Source: an uncultured Tessaracoccus sp.
GTDB taxonomy: Bacteria > Actinomycetota > Actinomycetes > Propionibacteriales > Propionibacteriaceae
Assembly: GCF_947255005.1 (NCBI RefSeq)
Contig: NZ_CAMYFI010000007.1
Coordinates: 1 to 64,000 of the forward strand
DNA: 64,000 nt
Reading direction: 5' to 3'
The translations under genes were made by a program, and so were the position numbers. Below the pieces are notes generated by a model. It saw only the letters and a program-made list of their open reading frames with translations, ran no database searches and was not told the DNA's origin. Every line of letters starts with the position of its first letter. Position 1 is the stretch's first letter. This document shows positions 24,264-31,571 of this stretch, in pieces.

Positions 24264-25571
24264 GTGGTGGATCCATCCCGCGACATGGAATCAGAAGAGA
24301 CCGGCCTCAACCTCTTCGACGACAAGGCGACCGCAGCCGGCAGCTTTCCCGCCTCAGTGCTCGGTTACGAGCGCCATTCGGTAGACAGTTATGTGCGCGA
24401 AGTCGAATACCAAGTCAGCGATTTGAAACAACGCCTGCGTTCGTTGCAGCGGGAGATGACCTACATCCGGGCCGAAGTCGGCGAGACCGATTTCGAGAAA
24501 CTGGGTTCCCACGCCACGGGGCTGTTGCGTGCCGCGGAAGCGCAGGCCAAGGACATCGTTGACCAGTCTGAACGCGAAGCCGAGCGTATCGTCACCGAAG
24601 CCCGGCGTTCTGCCGGTTCACTGCGCGACTCCGCGCAGCAAGAAGCCGACGATATCCGCTTGACTGGTATCGCGTCGCTGCGCGACCTGCGTACCGAGCA
24701 GTCCGCGGCGTGCCAGAAGGCTCTCGACGACGCCCGCACCAGCGCGACCAAGATCGTTGAAGACGCGGAACAGCAGCGAGACACCGTGATCACTGGCGCC
24801 CGCTCGGAGGCGAGCGGCATCATCGAAGCAGGACGCATCGAAGCGGAGCGTCTGCGTGTAGAGGCGGAACGCGACGCTGCCGCTATCCGTGAACGCGCGT
24901 ATAAGGAGGCGGAGCGATCGCTGGCTGACTCCAGCGCCGCCGCCGACGCTGCTGCGAAGGCCATCGCTGAACGTCTCGCACTCCACGAATCCGAAACAAA
25001 ACATGCCGCAGACGAGGTCGCCGCCGCCCGTGCCAATGCCTCGGAGATCCGTCAGAGCGCGCTCGAAGATGCCGAAGATGTCCGCGTGACGGCGCACCGT
25101 GAAGCGGAAACCATCATGACCAATGCGCGCAACAGGGCGAAGGAAGTGCTCACGAATATCGAAGAGCGCGTCGAATGGAGCAAGAAAAAGCTGCTGCGTG
25201 AGGTCGGGGTGCTCGAAGCGCGTAAGCGTAGCGCCGTGGCCCAGCTCGCCAATCTCCGTGCCTTGGCAGCCGAAGCCGATGAGGAGTTCTCCAACACCGA
25301 TACCGAAGCAGTGCTGGACGACTTCGTCGAGATTCCCGACAAGATACTGCCGGAGGCCGGTCCGGAAGAGCCGACCACCGAGGTTCAGCTGAGCGACGCC
25401 ACAGAAGCGGAGGAAGCCGATGCCGAGGTCACGGAGGAGACGAGCCTCGCCACGGACGACGACCCCGCAAACGATGCAGCGGACGAGGCCGAGCCTGAGA
25501 CCGCTGACGAGGAGCCGGACCAGACGGACATCGAGGATCCCGTCGACGATGAACCCTCGACGACGGCATGA
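24264..25571 (+). CDS. DivIVA-like long coiled-coil protein
   Basis: 435 residues. A short N-terminal segment with a DivIVA/GpsB-like motif (LGYERHSVDSYVREVEYQV, about 36-54) leads into a very long Ala/Glu/Arg coiled coil to about residue 320, and ends in an acidic low-complexity tail (about 340-435). Expected to be a cytoskeletal or cell-pole organiser. GTG 24264 is preferred because AAGGAG lies 6 nt upstream; an upstream in-frame ATG (24246) would put that site inside the gene. The stop overlaps the transporter gene by ATGA, so the pair is co-translated. Confidence 0.8.
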   Translation: MVDPSRDMESEETGLNLFDDKATAAGSFPASVLGYERHSVDSYVREVEYQVSDLKQRLRSLQREMTYIRAEVGETDFEKLGSHATGLLRAAEAQAKDIVDQSEREAERIVTEARRSAGSLRDSAQQEADDIRLTGIASLRDLRTEQSAACQKALDDARTSATKIVEDAEQQRDTVITGARSEASGIIEAGRIEAERLRVEAERDAAAIRERAYKEAERSLADSSAAADAAAKAIAERLALHESETKHAADEVAAARANASEIRQSALEDAEDVRVTAHREAETIMTNARNRAKEVLTNIEERVEWSKKKLLREVGVLEARKRSAVAQLANLRALAAEADEEFSNTDTEAVLDDFVEIPDKILPEAGPEEPTTEVQLSDATEAEEADAEVTEETSLATDDDPANDAADEAEPETADEEPDQTDIEDPVDDEPSTTA

Positions 25572-26716
25572 GCGAGGAAACGAAGCCTCCACGCAAGTCG
25601 GTGTTCAATAAGGTCCGTTCAGCCCTTGCGCCCGCGCCTGTAGCAGAGGAGCCCGAGTTGCCGGAGATCTCCGACGCCGAGCAACTTGACCACCCTCAGC
25701 CGAGTTCATTTGCGAAGGGATTCTTCGGAGCACTCGGGGTGCTCGTTGCCATTGCGCTCAGCCAAGCGATAGCAACGGTGCAGAACATCGTCGTGCTCAC
25801 CATCCTTGCTTTCGTGCTGGCCCTCGGCGCGAGCCCGCTGATCATGTTCCTGCAACGCAAGATGCACAAAGTGGTGGCGATGGCCTTGGTCACCGTTGCC
25901 GTGCTAAGCATCGTCGCACTCGGCATCGTGACGGTGGTGCCGCTCCTCACACAGCAGGTAACGCTCCTGGCGCGCAACCTCCCTCGCATGCTGAATAATC
26001 TGCTCGCCAACCGGCAGATCCGAAATCTCAATGAGCAGTACGGCATCATTGACAAGGCACAGGCGGCGCTGCAAGCCAACAACATCGGGCACCAAGTCTT
26101 CAACGGCGTGCTCGGTGCCGGAGCGGTCGTGGTGAACTTCGTGTTCTCATTCATCATTACGCTAGTGCTCACGCTGTATTTCATCGGGTCGCTGGATAAA
26201 ATCAAGCACCTGGTGTACAGCCTGGCCCCGGCTAGTAAGCGCGGGTCAGCTAAACGCATTGCGAATCAGATCTTCGCCGGCGTATCGGGCTACATCCAGG
26301 GCATGATCATCATCGTTCTGCTCGCCACATGCTCGGCATTTGTGTTCGTCTACTTCGCCGGCATGCGTGAGTACGCCGTCGCGTTGGCGTTCATGCATGG
26401 TCTCCTATGCTTCATCCCTGTGATTGGCCCGCCCACCGGCGCCGTCATCATCACACTCGTGGCGTTCACGGTGAACCCGACAACGGCCATCGCCGCCATT
26501 ATCTTCTTTGTGCTGTACCAGCAGCTTGACGCCTACGTGATCTACCCACGCGTGATGAGTCACACGGTCAAAGTACCGGGTGTACTCGTTATACTCTCCG
26601 CACTCGTCGGAGGCATTCTCTTGGGCATCATCGGCGCACTGTTGGCGATTCCGACGGCCGCGGCGCTCATGCTCATCTTCAAGGAAGTGGTGAAGCCAGC
26701 GCTGGATCGACGCTAG
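25568..26716 (+). CDS. AI-2E family transporter (PerM-like membrane protein)
   Basis: 382 residues: a cytoplasmic Pro/Glu-rich N-terminus (1-45), then about seven to eight membrane helices with the family layout (two N-terminal pairs, a long soluble loop RNLPRMLNNLLANRQIRNLN, and the C-terminal cluster GLLCFIPVIGPPTGAVIITL and YQQLDAYVIYPRVMSHTVKV). Members export diverse small molecules or ions; the substrate here is unknown. Translationally coupled to the DivIVA-like gene, which hints at a role tied to growth sites. Confidence 0.9.
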   Translation: MSEETKPPRKSVFNKVRSALAPAPVAEEPELPEISDAEQLDHPQPSSFAKGFFGALGVLVAIALSQAIATVQNIVVLTILAFVLALGASPLIMFLQRKMHKVVAMALVTVAVLSIVALGIVTVVPLLTQQVTLLARNLPRMLNNLLANRQIRNLNEQYGIIDKAQAALQANNIGHQVFNGVLGAGAVVVNFVFSFIITLVLTLYFIGSLDKIKHLVYSLAPASKRGSAKRIANQIFAGVSGYIQGMIIIVLLATCSAFVFVYFAGMREYAVALAFMHGLLCFIPVIGPPTGAVIITLVAFTVNPTTAIAAIIFFVLYQQLDAYVIYPRVMSHTVKVPGVLVILSALVGGILLGIIGALLAIPTAAALMLIFKEVVKPALDRR

Positions 26717-26754
26717 TTGGGGCCGGTGCGCACAACGCTGGTACCGTAGCGAGC

Positions 26755-27450
26755 GTGAGATTGGTGATTGCGCAGTGTCAGGTCGACTACGTCGGACGCC
26801 TCACCGCCCACCTTCCCATGGCCAAGCGGCTCCTGCTCATCAAGGCCGACGGCTCGGTTTCCGTCCACGCCGACGACCGTGCCTACAAGCCACTCAACTG
26901 GATGAGCCCGCCGTGCACGCTCACGGTGCAAAGCCCAGACCAGACGACGGCTGAAGAGCTTGGCGTGACCGAGGAGTGGATCGTCCGTGCATCCCAGGGC
27001 GACACCCTGCACATCAAGATCGGCGAGGTATTCCTCGATACCGACCACGAACTTGGAGTAGACCCCGGGCTCGTCAAGGATGGCGTCGAGGCACATCTTC
27101 AAGCGCTCTTGGCCGAGCACCCGTCGACGTTCGGCGAGGGGTGGAATCTGGTGCAGCGCGAATTCATGACGCCCATCGGCCCGGTAGACCTTCTGTTGAA
27201 AGACGCCGAGCACCGCTACGTCGCCGTCGAGGTAAAGCGTCGCGGCGAGATCGACGGCGTGGAGCAGCTCACTCGTTACCTCGAGCTGATGAACCGAGAC
27301 CCGCAGATCGCCCCCGTGCGCGGCATTTTTGCTGCCCAGCAAATCAAGCCCCAGGCCCGCACGCTCGCCCATGATCGGGGCATCGAAACCCTGCTGATTG
27401 ATTATGATGCGCTGCGTGGGCTCGACAACGCAGACGAGCGGCTGTTCTGA
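26755..27450 (+). CDS. nucS: mismatch endonuclease NucS/EndoMS
   Basis: Cleaves mismatched double-stranded DNA in the non-canonical, MutS/MutL-independent repair system of actinobacteria and archaea. 231 residues: N-terminal beta domain starting MRLVIAQCQVDYVGRL, and a C-terminal RecB-like nuclease with Asp in GPVDLLLKD and the ExK motif in VAVEVKRRGEIDGVEQLTRY. The C-terminus ends in ADERLF, resembling a short beta-clamp-binding tail. GTG start at 26755. Overlaps the next small gene by TGATG. Confidence 0.95.
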   Translation: MRLVIAQCQVDYVGRLTAHLPMAKRLLLIKADGSVSVHADDRAYKPLNWMSPPCTLTVQSPDQTTAEELGVTEEWIVRASQGDTLHIKIGEVFLDTDHELGVDPGLVKDGVEAHLQALLAEHPSTFGEGWNLVQREFMTPIGPVDLLLKDAEHRYVAVEVKRRGEIDGVEQLTRYLELMNRDPQIAPVRGIFAAQQIKPQARTLAHDRGIETLLIDYDALRGLDNADERLF

Positions 27451-27725
27451 TGGGCCGCAAACGTCCATCGAAGCATCTTCGACCTCCGCGTCCGCTACGG
27501 ATGGGGCAAGACGTGCGACGCTATATCGTTGATGGCTCCTCGTTCTTGAGCCGCACCATCCGTCCTGGGCAATCTTCTAAGGATTACCGCTGCCCTGGCT
27601 GCAATCAGCTGATCCGAGCAGGGCTCGGGCACGTCGTCGTTTGGCCTGAGAGTCCCCCACTGGGCGCCCGGTCTGGCGTGGAGGTGCGACGGCACTGGCA
27701 CTCGAGTTGTTGGGAGCGCTCATGA
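27450..27725 (+). CDS. small zinc-binding protein coupled to nucS
   Basis: 91 residues, basic N-terminus (MGRKRPSKHLRPPRP), then a treble-clef-like set of ligands: CPGC at about 48-51 and a distal H-W-H-SSC group near 82-87. This looks like a single zinc site. Small proteins of this kind sit just after nucS in other actinobacteria and are often mislabelled ATP/GTP-binding protein. The start overlaps the nucS stop (TGATG) and the stop overlaps the hydrolase start (ATGA). Function unknown; a nucleic-acid or NucS accessory role is only inference from coupling. Confidence 0.75.
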   Translation: MGRKRPSKHLRPPRPLRMGQDVRRYIVDGSSFLSRTIRPGQSSKDYRCPGCNQLIRAGLGHVVVWPESPPLGARSGVEVRRHWHSSCWERS

Positions 27726-28504
27726 CCCTCTATTCCAGAACCGTCGGCGACGGCCCCATCGACGTGGTCTTCATGCATGGCCTGTTCGGCCAGGGCAAGA
27801 ACTGGTTTACCGTCGCCCGTGCGCTAGAGGCGGTTGCTACTTCGCACTTGCTCGACATGCCGAACCATGGTCATAGCCCATGGACGGTGGAGTTCGATTA
27901 CGACGAAATGGCCGACATCGTCGGCGATTGGATTCTCGACAACTTCGATCATCCAGTGGTCGTGGTCGGGCATTCGATGGGCGGAAAGGTCGCGATGCGT
28001 TTCGCTCTGCAGCGCCCCGAGGCAGTCGCTGGCCTGGTTGTCGTCGACATCTCCCCCGCCCGCAATGACTCGGCGCTAAACTTCACGTCGTTGGTGGCGG
28101 GCTTGAAAAGCCTCCCGTTGAACGACGTCGTAAACCGCGGATGGGCTGATCGGGTGCTGGCTGAGCGAATTCCCAACGACGACATCCGGCGCTTCCTGCT
28201 GCAGAACTTGCAGCACAAGGACGGCGCCTGGAGTTGGCTCCCCAATCTGGATTTGTTGGGCGACAATCTCCACGCCATTGCCGGGTGGAAGCCCGCTGCG
28301 GGGTGGAGCTACGAAGGCCCGACGCTGTGGGTGGCCGGTGGGCGCTCCGACTACATCAAGGAGTCCCATCAGGCAGTGATGCGAGAGCTGTTTCCCGCCG
28401 TGCGCATGATGACGGTGAAGCAGGCCGGCCACTGGGTGCACGCCGACGATCCGGACACCTTCGTGCAGACGCTCCGCCTTTTCTTGGGTGAGCTATCCGG
28501 TTAA
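27722..28504 (+). CDS. alpha/beta hydrolase
   Basis: 260 residues, alpha/beta-hydrolase fold. Oxyanion region FMHGLFGQGKNW, nucleophile elbow GHSMGG, and catalytic His in KQAGHWVHADDP. The layout resembles YbfF-type esterases (LFGSGDNW-like start). ATG 27722 with GGGAG upstream, overlapping the previous stop by ATGA. Ends directly against the convergent cyclophilin gene (stop codons adjacent, no spacer). Substrate not predictable. Confidence 0.9.
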   Translation: MTLYSRTVGDGPIDVVFMHGLFGQGKNWFTVARALEAVATSHLLDMPNHGHSPWTVEFDYDEMADIVGDWILDNFDHPVVVVGHSMGGKVAMRFALQRPEAVAGLVVVDISPARNDSALNFTSLVAGLKSLPLNDVVNRGWADRVLAERIPNDDIRRFLLQNLQHKDGAWSWLPNLDLLGDNLHAIAGWKPAAGWSYEGPTLWVAGGRSDYIKESHQAVMRELFPAVRMMTVKQAGHWVHADDPDTFVQTLRLFLGELSG

Positions 28505-29167
28505 TCAGCCCAGCGTTACGCTCTTGATGCGCGCTTCGGCATTGGGTTTGGCGGGGCCTGCGTCGCCCGCGCCCGCCCTGGCGATACCGCGGATGATCTC
28601 GAGCCCGGCGTCATCCATCGTCGCGAACACGGTGTAATGCGGGGGCAATTCGGAGTCATCGAAGACGAGGAAGAACTGGGACCCGTTCGTGTCGGGACCA
28701 CGGTTCGCCATGGCAACCACGCCGGATGTGTAGGTGAGGTCGTTGGTGGTCTCGTCGGCGAAGGTATAACCAGGCCCACCCAGGCCTGTGCCGGTCGGGT
28801 CGCCGCATTGCAAGATGAAGATGCCCTCGTCAACCAGGCGATGGCATTGCGTGTTGTCGTAATATTCCTGCTCTGCGAGCGAAAGGAAGCTGTTGACGGT
28901 ACAGGGGGCCTTCTCGCGATCGAGCGTGAGGTTGATATCTCCTGCGGTGAGCTGCAAAGTGGCGTTCACGGTGCCCTGATTTGGCACATTCGTGCCTGGT
29001 GGTGGGTCCACCGGGCGAGCCGGTTCCGTCTGGTCGGATGGATAATCGCATTGCGTTGCCGTGCTGAGGCCGTCACCTGAACTAGACGCCGACTGGTTGG
29101 CGTCGGCACATGCCGACAATCCGAGGGCTATGGCCACGAACAAGATGCTCACCTGAGATACACGCAC
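28505..29167 (-). CDS. cyclophilin-type peptidyl-prolyl isomerase, lipoprotein
   Basis: About 220 residues. A signal peptide with lipobox LSAC (ILFVAIALGLSACADAN) anchors it outside the membrane. A Ser/Pro-rich linker is followed by a cyclophilin domain (VNSFLSLAEQEYYDNTQCHR, VVAMANRGPDTNGSQFFLV). GTG 29167 is picked because it gives a short basic n-region; earlier starts would overlap the divergent adenosyltransferase start at 29202. Probably folds secreted proteins. The ribosome site is weak, so the exact start is uncertain. Confidence 0.88.
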   Translation of the reverse strand: MRVSQVSILFVAIALGLSACADANQSASSSGDGLSTATQCDYPSDQTEPARPVDPPPGTNVPNQGTVNATLQLTAGDINLTLDREKAPCTVNSFLSLAEQEYYDNTQCHRLVDEGIFILQCGDPTGTGLGGPGYTFADETTNDLTYTSGVVAMANRGPDTNGSQFFLVFDDSELPPHYTVFATMDDAGLEIIRGIARAGAGDAGPAKPNAEARIKSVTLG

Positions 29168-29201
29168 GTATGGCAGCCTATCCGCTACTAGGCTGGCAAG
29201 C

Positions 29202-29813
29202 ATGGTCACACTCTCGAAGATTTATACCCGCACTGGCGACGGCGGCGAAACCCGCCTCACCGACAACTCCGTCGCTCGCAAAACTGATCTGCGCGTAGAA
29301 GCCTACGGGCAGGTGGACGAAGCCAACTCCGCCATCGGGCTCGCTGTGGCGTTCGGGCTCCCCGAGCGCATCGTGGAAATGTTCGACGTGGTGCGCAGCG
29401 AACTCTTCGACCTCGGCGCAGACCTGTCGAATCCGCTGAGCGAGCACCCCAAATGGGAGCCCCTGCGCATCGTGCAAAGCTCCATCGATCGTCTCGAGGC
29501 GTACTGCGACGAGCTGCAAGAAGGGCTGCCGGTGCTTCGGTCGTTCATCCTGCCGGGTGGCACTCCGGCGGGCGCGCAACTGCACGTCGCCCGCACGCTG
29601 GTGCGCCGTGCGGAGCGCACGGCTTGGGCGTGCGTCGACACGTACGGCACGGAACCTAGCGACGAGGAAGGCAAGGGCGGCATGAACCCGCTGGCGGTTA
29701 CCTATCTGAATCGGCTGTCGGACCTGCTGTTCGTGATGGCTCGCGTCACAAACGGGACGGACCACGAGACGCTCTGGGTGCCTGGCACAGACCGAGAGAA
29801 GCCCACGCAGTAA
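29202..29813 (+). CDS. PduO-type ATP:cob(I)alamin adenosyltransferase
   Basis: Makes adenosylcobalamin, the cofactor of methylmalonyl-CoA mutase. 203 residues with the ATP-binding N-terminus KIYTRTGDGGETRL, the core VDEANSAIGLA, FILPGGTPAGAQLHVARTLVRRAERT, and the C-terminal NPLAVTYLNRLSDLLFVMAR. Fits with mce nearby. Only 34 bp separate it from the divergent cyclophilin start, so its promoter must be short or lie inside the neighbour. Confidence 0.95.
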   Translation: MVTLSKIYTRTGDGGETRLTDNSVARKTDLRVEAYGQVDEANSAIGLAVAFGLPERIVEMFDVVRSELFDLGADLSNPLSEHPKWEPLRIVQSSIDRLEAYCDELQEGLPVLRSFILPGGTPAGAQLHVARTLVRRAERTAWACVDTYGTEPSDEEGKGGMNPLAVTYLNRLSDLLFVMARVTNGTDHETLWVPGTDREKPTQ

Positions 29814-30134
29814 CCCGTGGCATCAACCGGCGAGGCACGCCCATCAAAGTGTGTGATCTATTGCGGAAACTCGCAACAACCCTCACACGTTGAGGGTTCT
29901 CGTCCGAGTAGGCCGTCTTGCCATGCAATGCGTCCGGAACCGAGTAGTAATCTCACGATCATCCTCCACCAGCACGCCTTGCTCAGGCTGATGCCGATAC
30001 ATGTGATGATCACGCACTGTCGCCGCTGTGTTACTAAGCGCCCGCTTGAGCATGGCTTGCAGGATCTGAACGTTGCCAGTGCAGCTGCGAGGTTAGACGC
30101 CGATCAGGCTGCGGGAGTTATCAGCACAACACCA
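29814..30134. other. gene-poor spacer after the adenosyltransferase gene
   Basis: No supported gene on either strand. A 119-codon plus-strand frame exists but has no ribosome site, no recognisable domain and unusual composition. The only structure I see is the hairpin at 29878-29898. Confidence 0.5.
29878..29898 (+). terminator. possible terminator hairpin after the adenosyltransferase gene
   Basis: A perfect 8-bp stem AACCCTCA (29878-29885) with TGAGGGTT (29891-29898) around a 5-nt loop, 65 nt after the stop codon. No T run follows, so termination is only plausible. Confidence 0.5.
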
Positions 30135-30178
30135 ACTCAAAGACCCCGCACGACGCTAAGCGCGCGAGGTCTTTGAGT
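30135..30178 (-). terminator. terminator hairpin of the small membrane-protein gene
   Basis: 15-nt arms (30135-30149 and 30164-30178) pair with one mismatch around a 14-nt loop; the core is ACTCAAAGACC. The hairpin begins 5 nt past the stop of the minus-strand small gene at 30183-30326 and is T-rich on its distal arm on that strand, as expected for its terminator. Confidence 0.7.
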
Positions 30179-30182
30179 AGTA

Positions 30183-30326
30183 TCAGTAGCCTCTCTTTCT
30201 GTTCTCGTTCGCGATCCACCACGAATTGACGAGATTGCCAAGCCCTGCGGTGAATAGGAAGAGAATGATATGGACGACAAGGCTGTGGCGCTTCTTCGGA
30301 AGTCGTCCGTATCCAGACATCATCAT
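30183..30326 (-). CDS. 47-residue membrane protein, unknown function
   Basis: Starts with three ATG codons (30326, 30323, 30320) and reads MMMSGYGRLPKKRHSLVVHI, then one hydrophobic helix (about 17-36) and a polar C-terminus with WW and NRKRGY. The basic KKRH before the helix suggests a cytoplasmic N-terminus. It resembles short actinobacterial proteins of the type basic-HxxL-helix-W, common next to mobile elements, but I cannot name a family. A hairpin follows the stop directly. No strong ribosome site is visible; a TTGACA lies at 30362-30367 on the same strand. Too short for a usual length filter. Confidence 0.6.
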   Translation of the reverse strand: MMMSGYGRLPKKRHSLVVHIILFLFTAGLGNLVNSWWIANENRKRGY

Positions 30327-30342
30327 TAGGGCGTAGACAAGA

Positions 30343-30362
30343 AAAACCCTGCTATGGGTTTT
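30343..30362. terminator. short terminator-like hairpin upstream of the small gene
   Basis: Stem AAAACCC (30343-30349) and GGGTTTT (30356-30362) with a 6-nt loop. On the minus strand it ends in TTTTTC, so it could stop transcripts arriving from the ATP synthase operon before the small gene; on the plus strand it ends in TTTTG. Confidence 0.45.
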
Positions 30363-30384
30363 GTCAAGTGATCACCCGTCGTCG

Positions 30385-30464
30385 AACTTCAAAATCCGTA
30401 CGCAGATGAGATGAAGGGCCCGATTTAAGGGTGTTTGGTTAAACTGCGTACGGATTTTGAAGTT
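30385..30464. repeat. 80-bp element with 21-bp perfect inverted ends
   Basis: Arms 30385-30405 and 30444-30464 are exact inverse copies (outer part AACTTCAAAATCCGTACGCA) around a 38-nt centre. No coding potential inside. The form matches a miniature inverted-repeat element or a large regulatory hairpin. It lies between the small gene and the REP-like repeats. Confidence 0.7.
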
Positions 30465-30476
30465 GCTCCGTCGGTG

Positions 30477-30608
30477 CATCTCGATACGGCGACTGCGTCG
30501 CCTACTCGATGACCGGGGTGGGGCGCGGTCCAGTGGTGGTTGAGTAGCCCGCGAAGCAGGCGTATCGACGGTGGTTGAGTAGCGTCCGGAGGGCGCGTAT
30601 CGAAACCC
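30477..30608. repeat. three REP-like repeats (GTGGTTGAGTAGC...GTATCGA type)
   Basis: Two direct units, 30535-30569 and 30570-30607, share GGTGGTTGAGTAGC at the left and CGTATCGA at the right with a variable GC hairpin core between. A third unit, about 30477-30517, is inverted (CTCGATACG ... CTACTCGATGACC). Similar 'GGTTGAGTAGC...CGTATCGAAACC' palindromes are dispersed between genes in many actinobacteria; I recall this rather than having searched it. They sit just past the last gene of the ATP synthase operon. Confidence 0.75.
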
Positions 30609-30621
30609 CATCCCGCAGGAT

Positions 30622-31080
30622 CTACTCGGGTGTAGCTGGTCCCGACGGTGGGTACAAACCTGGAGGAGCCGCCTCCATCCAACTCATGAGTGCGGTAGCG
30701 ACGTCGCGCTCCACCCCGAAGTAGTAGCTGCGCCCGCTAGCGGAATCTCGGACAGTAAGGACGCAGGAATTGTCGTACAGCAGAAATGCGTCCGCACGGC
30801 TGGGCTCCCTCGCTGCGCTGGCGTGAATCTGCCCTCGCCTCAGCCGCAGTGCTGGACGTAGCGAGAGTGAGAACGAACGGAACCACTGCAATTCTTCTCC
30901 GCGGTATCTTCCCATGCCCAGATACCAGCGCAAGGCCGGGTCTTCCCCTGCTCGTCGCATGGCGCAGTCGAAGGCGCCCCCCCGACCGGTCAGCCAGCGA
31001 CGCCGGAGGTAGAGACAGAGCAAGGGCGCGACGATGAGCGCAACGAGCAGCAAGACCGCCCACACTACGTTCCACAACAC
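30622..31080 (-). CDS. DUF2550 membrane-anchored protein
   Basis: About 152 residues: one N-terminal membrane helix (NVVWAVLLLVALIVAPLLCL) followed by a basic RRRW and a soluble domain (WYLGMGRYRGEELQWFRSF; LLYDNSCVLTVRDSASGRSY). Matches the DUF2550 protein encoded right after atpC in mycobacteria (Rv1312 type). Function unknown. GTG 31080 is chosen so that the helix starts near the N-terminus; AAGGAGG lies 11 nt upstream. Probably the last gene of the atp operon. Confidence 0.82.
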   Translation of the reverse strand: MLWNVVWAVLLLVALIVAPLLCLYLRRRWLTGRGGAFDCAMRRAGEDPALRWYLGMGRYRGEELQWFRSFSLSLRPALRLRRGQIHASAAREPSRADAFLLYDNSCVLTVRDSASGRSYYFGVERDVATALMSWMEAAPPGLYPPSGPATPE

Positions 31081-31158
31081 GGGTGCGCTCACCTCCTTGA
31101 TCGACTCAGGGCAGCCCCCACATCGTGTGAGGACCGCCCTGAGTGTTGAATACAACCG

Positions 31159-31569
31159 CTAATTCGATGCGTACTGCTCGGCAGCCGCGAGCTGCGCCTT
31201 CAACATGTGAATGCGATGGCGCTCGGCGTCGCTCTGCTCGCCGGCTTGGTACTTGAGCATCAGCTCATCCAGTTCCTTCTGTGCCTCGTCCGTAGAGATC
31301 TCATCGCCCAAGGAGGCCGTCTGCGCGAGGATAGAGACGCGGCCCTCTGCACACGAAATGAACCCTTCATCGACGTACAGCGATTCCTGTCTGCCATCCG
31401 CAGTGACGATCTGCACTCTGCTGGGGACGAGCAGCGCAAACACCGGCTCGTGGCCAGGCAGCATGCCCATGTCACCTTCGACGGTGCGGGCAATCACCTG
31501 CACCGCCTCGCCCGACCACACGCGTCGGCTTGCGGAAACTACTTCAACCTTCAGCGGAGGACGTGCCAC
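31159..31569 (-). CDS. atpC: ATP synthase F1 subunit epsilon
   Basis: Rotor-stalk subunit, 136 residues. N-terminal beta-sandwich (KVEVVSASRRVWSGEAVQVI, GDMGMLPGHEPVFALL, ADGRQESLYVDEGFI) and a C-terminal helical hairpin (DEAQKELDELMLKYQAGEQS). It follows atpD with a 2-nt gap. The C-terminal helices, which inhibit ATP hydrolysis in other bacteria, are present. Confidence 0.96.
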   Translation of the reverse strand: MARPPLKVEVVSASRRVWSGEAVQVIARTVEGDMGMLPGHEPVFALLVPSRVQIVTADGRQESLYVDEGFISCAEGRVSILAQTASLGDEISTDEAQKELDELMLKYQAGEQSDAERHRIHMLKAQLAAAEQYASN

Positions 31570-31571
31570 GA

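Noticed and set aside
29817..30176. 119-codon plus-strand frame in the repeat patch
   Set aside because: No RBS, no domain, includes the hairpin of another gene; kept only as a non-coding note.
30477..30608. CRISPR array
   Set aside because: Only three repeats, one inverted, each palindromic and without unique spacers; REP-like repeats explain them better.
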